A stretch of DNA of 5,327 bases. Source: Candidatus Poribacteria bacterium. Its GTDB lineage: Bacteria > Poribacteria > WGA-4E > WGA-3G. Both the position numbers and the translations under genes were made by a program. Shown here one piece after another: positions 4,300 to 5,327 of the stretch (positions within the stretch are counted from its first letter, which is position 1; each line of letters starts with the position of its first letter). Under the pieces are notes generated by a model that saw nothing but the letters and a program-made list of their open reading frames with translations, made no database searches and was not told the origin of the DNA. Location of the stretch: NCBI GenBank assembly GCA_009842375.1, contig VYFM01000653.1:1-5327 (forward strand), in the 5' to 3' direction.

Positions 4300-5327
4300 T
4301 TGAAAAAGAAGTTCGTAGTTCAATTGACTGCCTCAGAGCGTGAAGAACTAAATGTGTATGTAAGTAAAGGGGAAAATAAGGTGTCCAAGATCAAACACGC
4401 TCATATTTTATTGAAAGCAGATGAGAATGGTCCAGGTTGGACTGATAAGCAGATAGCCGATGCGTTTTCGTGTCATTACCAGACAGTTTACAATGTGCGT
4501 CGTCGTTTTGTAGGAAAGGGTTTATCGGGTGCGTTGGATCGCGTGCCTCGCAAAACACCGCCTTGTCCTCGGAAGTTTGATGGTGAAGCAGAAGCGCGTC
4601 TGTGATTGCGTTGAGTTGTAGTGAACCCCCACAAGGCTATAGCAGATGGTCGCTGCGTCTTCTTGCTTCGGAGTTAGTGAAGCTTGGGATCGTTGAGAGT
4701 ATTTGTCTAGAAACAGTGCGTCAGACACTCAAAAAAACGAACTCAAGCCACACCTTGTGAAACAATGGGTGATCCCACCAACTGAAAACGCTGAGTTTGT
4801 AGCAGCTATGGAGCATGTGCTTGATCTATATCAGAAACCTTTGGACACAAATGTGCCTGTTGTGAACATGGATGAGCAACCCGTCATGTTGAGGGATGAT
4901 GTGCGTGATCCGTGTCCAGCTAAATGTGGTCAAGTCAAGCGTGTGGATTATGAATATAAACGCAATGGCACAGCATCACTTTTCCTTTTTACAGAAGCAC
5001 TATCTGGATGGCGACAGGTATCTGTGCGTGAGCGTCGGACAGCAGTAGATTGGGCGCAAGAGGTGAAGCTATTATTAGATGAGGTGTATCCGAAAGCAAA
5101 GCGAGTGATTTTAGTATGCGATAACCTGAATACACATAAAGTATCATCCTTGTCCAAGGCGTTTCCAGCAGCAGAAGCACGCAGCTTGTGTGCTCGTTTA
5201 GAAATCGTGTATACGCCCAAACATGGCAGTTGGTTGAATATCGCTGAGATAGAACTGAGTGTGCTTGCACGGCAATGTCTGTCCCGCCGTATTCCTGATA
5301 TAGAGACCCTTAGAAGAGAAACAAAAG
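4300..5327 (+). pseudogene. IS630-family transposase, split over three frames and cut by the window end
   Basis: This DDE transposase (Tc1/mariner-like IS630 family) starts at TTG 4300, 9 bases after GGAGG. Frame one (4300-4605) encodes the helix-turn-helix part: KIKHAHILLKADENGPGW, DKQIADAFSCHYQTVYNVRR. It stops at TGA where the family normally continues EARLIALxCSEPP. That continuation is found one frame back from 4602-4605, fitting a 2-bp TG insertion at about 4601. This second frame runs to the seven-A tract at 4731-4737, where a -1 step restores LKKNELKPHLVKQW. The third frame is open to the window end and holds the catalytic residues: Asp in VVNMDEQ (4871), Asp in LVCDNLNTH (5120), and Glu in SWLNIAEIE (5246). 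Only about the last 20-30 residues should be missing. It is probably inactive unless both breaks are bypassed. Confidence 0.85.
4731..4738 (+). promoter_or_regulatory. A7C slippery tract at a transposase frame junction
   Basis: Codons AAA AAA ACG become AAA AAA AAC after a -1 slip, which yields the expected LKKNELK. A run of seven A followed by C is a classic site for -1 ribosomal or transcriptional slippage, used by some IS elements including IS630 members. Loss of one A from a run of eight would look the same. Confidence 0.4.

Larger units (their letters stand above)
4263..5327 (+). mobile_element. IS630-family insertion sequence, right end outside the window
   Basis: The element carries a near-complete IS630-type transposase reading rightward and running off the window. 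IS630 elements insert at TA. The TA at 4263-4264 directly precedes GACTGTTCC, so the left end may be at 4265, but this is a guess without the right-hand inverted repeat. The element abuts the IS5-family relic, consistent with nested or serial insertions at one spot. Confidence 0.6.

Noticed and set aside
4948..5270. Minus-strand ORFs of about 90 codons
   Set aside because: They are antisense to the DDE domain of the IS630 transposase and have no own motifs.

Overview
The window is an accessory, mobile-DNA-type region from an unidentified bacterium. Base composition is moderate to AT-leaning. Clear Shine-Dalgarno sites and TTG/GTG starts indicate a bacterial host. The HNH endonuclease with its small partner gene and the IS630 transposase are types I associate, from memory, with IS-rich genomes such as cyanobacteria and other large environmental bacteria. 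This is not enough to name a taxon. The ParA/ribbon-helix-helix pair suggests a plasmid, integrative element or plasmid-derived island. No replication, transfer or integrase gene is visible.

Layout. At 152-594 (+) a 47-codon ORF with a strong ribosome site overlaps, by ATGA, a 100-residue single-pass membrane protein; neither is recognised. At 595-738 (-) there is one doubtful small ORF. At 890-1742 (-) a 145-residue small protein overlaps an HNH endonuclease by 11 bases, forming a two-gene operon. At 1832-2326 (-) lies an unrecognised soluble protein with a good promoter. At 2538-3432 (-) is a partition operon: a ParF-like ParA followed by a ParG-like ribbon-helix-helix protein. It is preceded by two arrays of TGTGCG-core repeats in an 8-bp register at 3446-3509 and 3560-3647. 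The arrays flank the parA promoter and are the likely centromere and operator.

Beyond the partition locus, 3800-4190 (-) holds a heavily frameshifted relic of an IS5-family transposase. From about 4263 to the window end (+) there is an IS630-family element. Its transposase is spread over three frames: one break looks like a 2-bp insertion, and the other sits exactly on a run of seven A. An RBS-masking hairpin precedes its start codon. The right end lies outside the window.

How the parts work together: the only clear multi-part system is the segregation locus (ParA ATPase, RHH adaptor, octad array). The RHH protein probably binds the arrays both to mark the DNA and to repress the operon. The HNH pair and the membrane-protein pair each look like translationally coupled two-gene units of unknown purpose.
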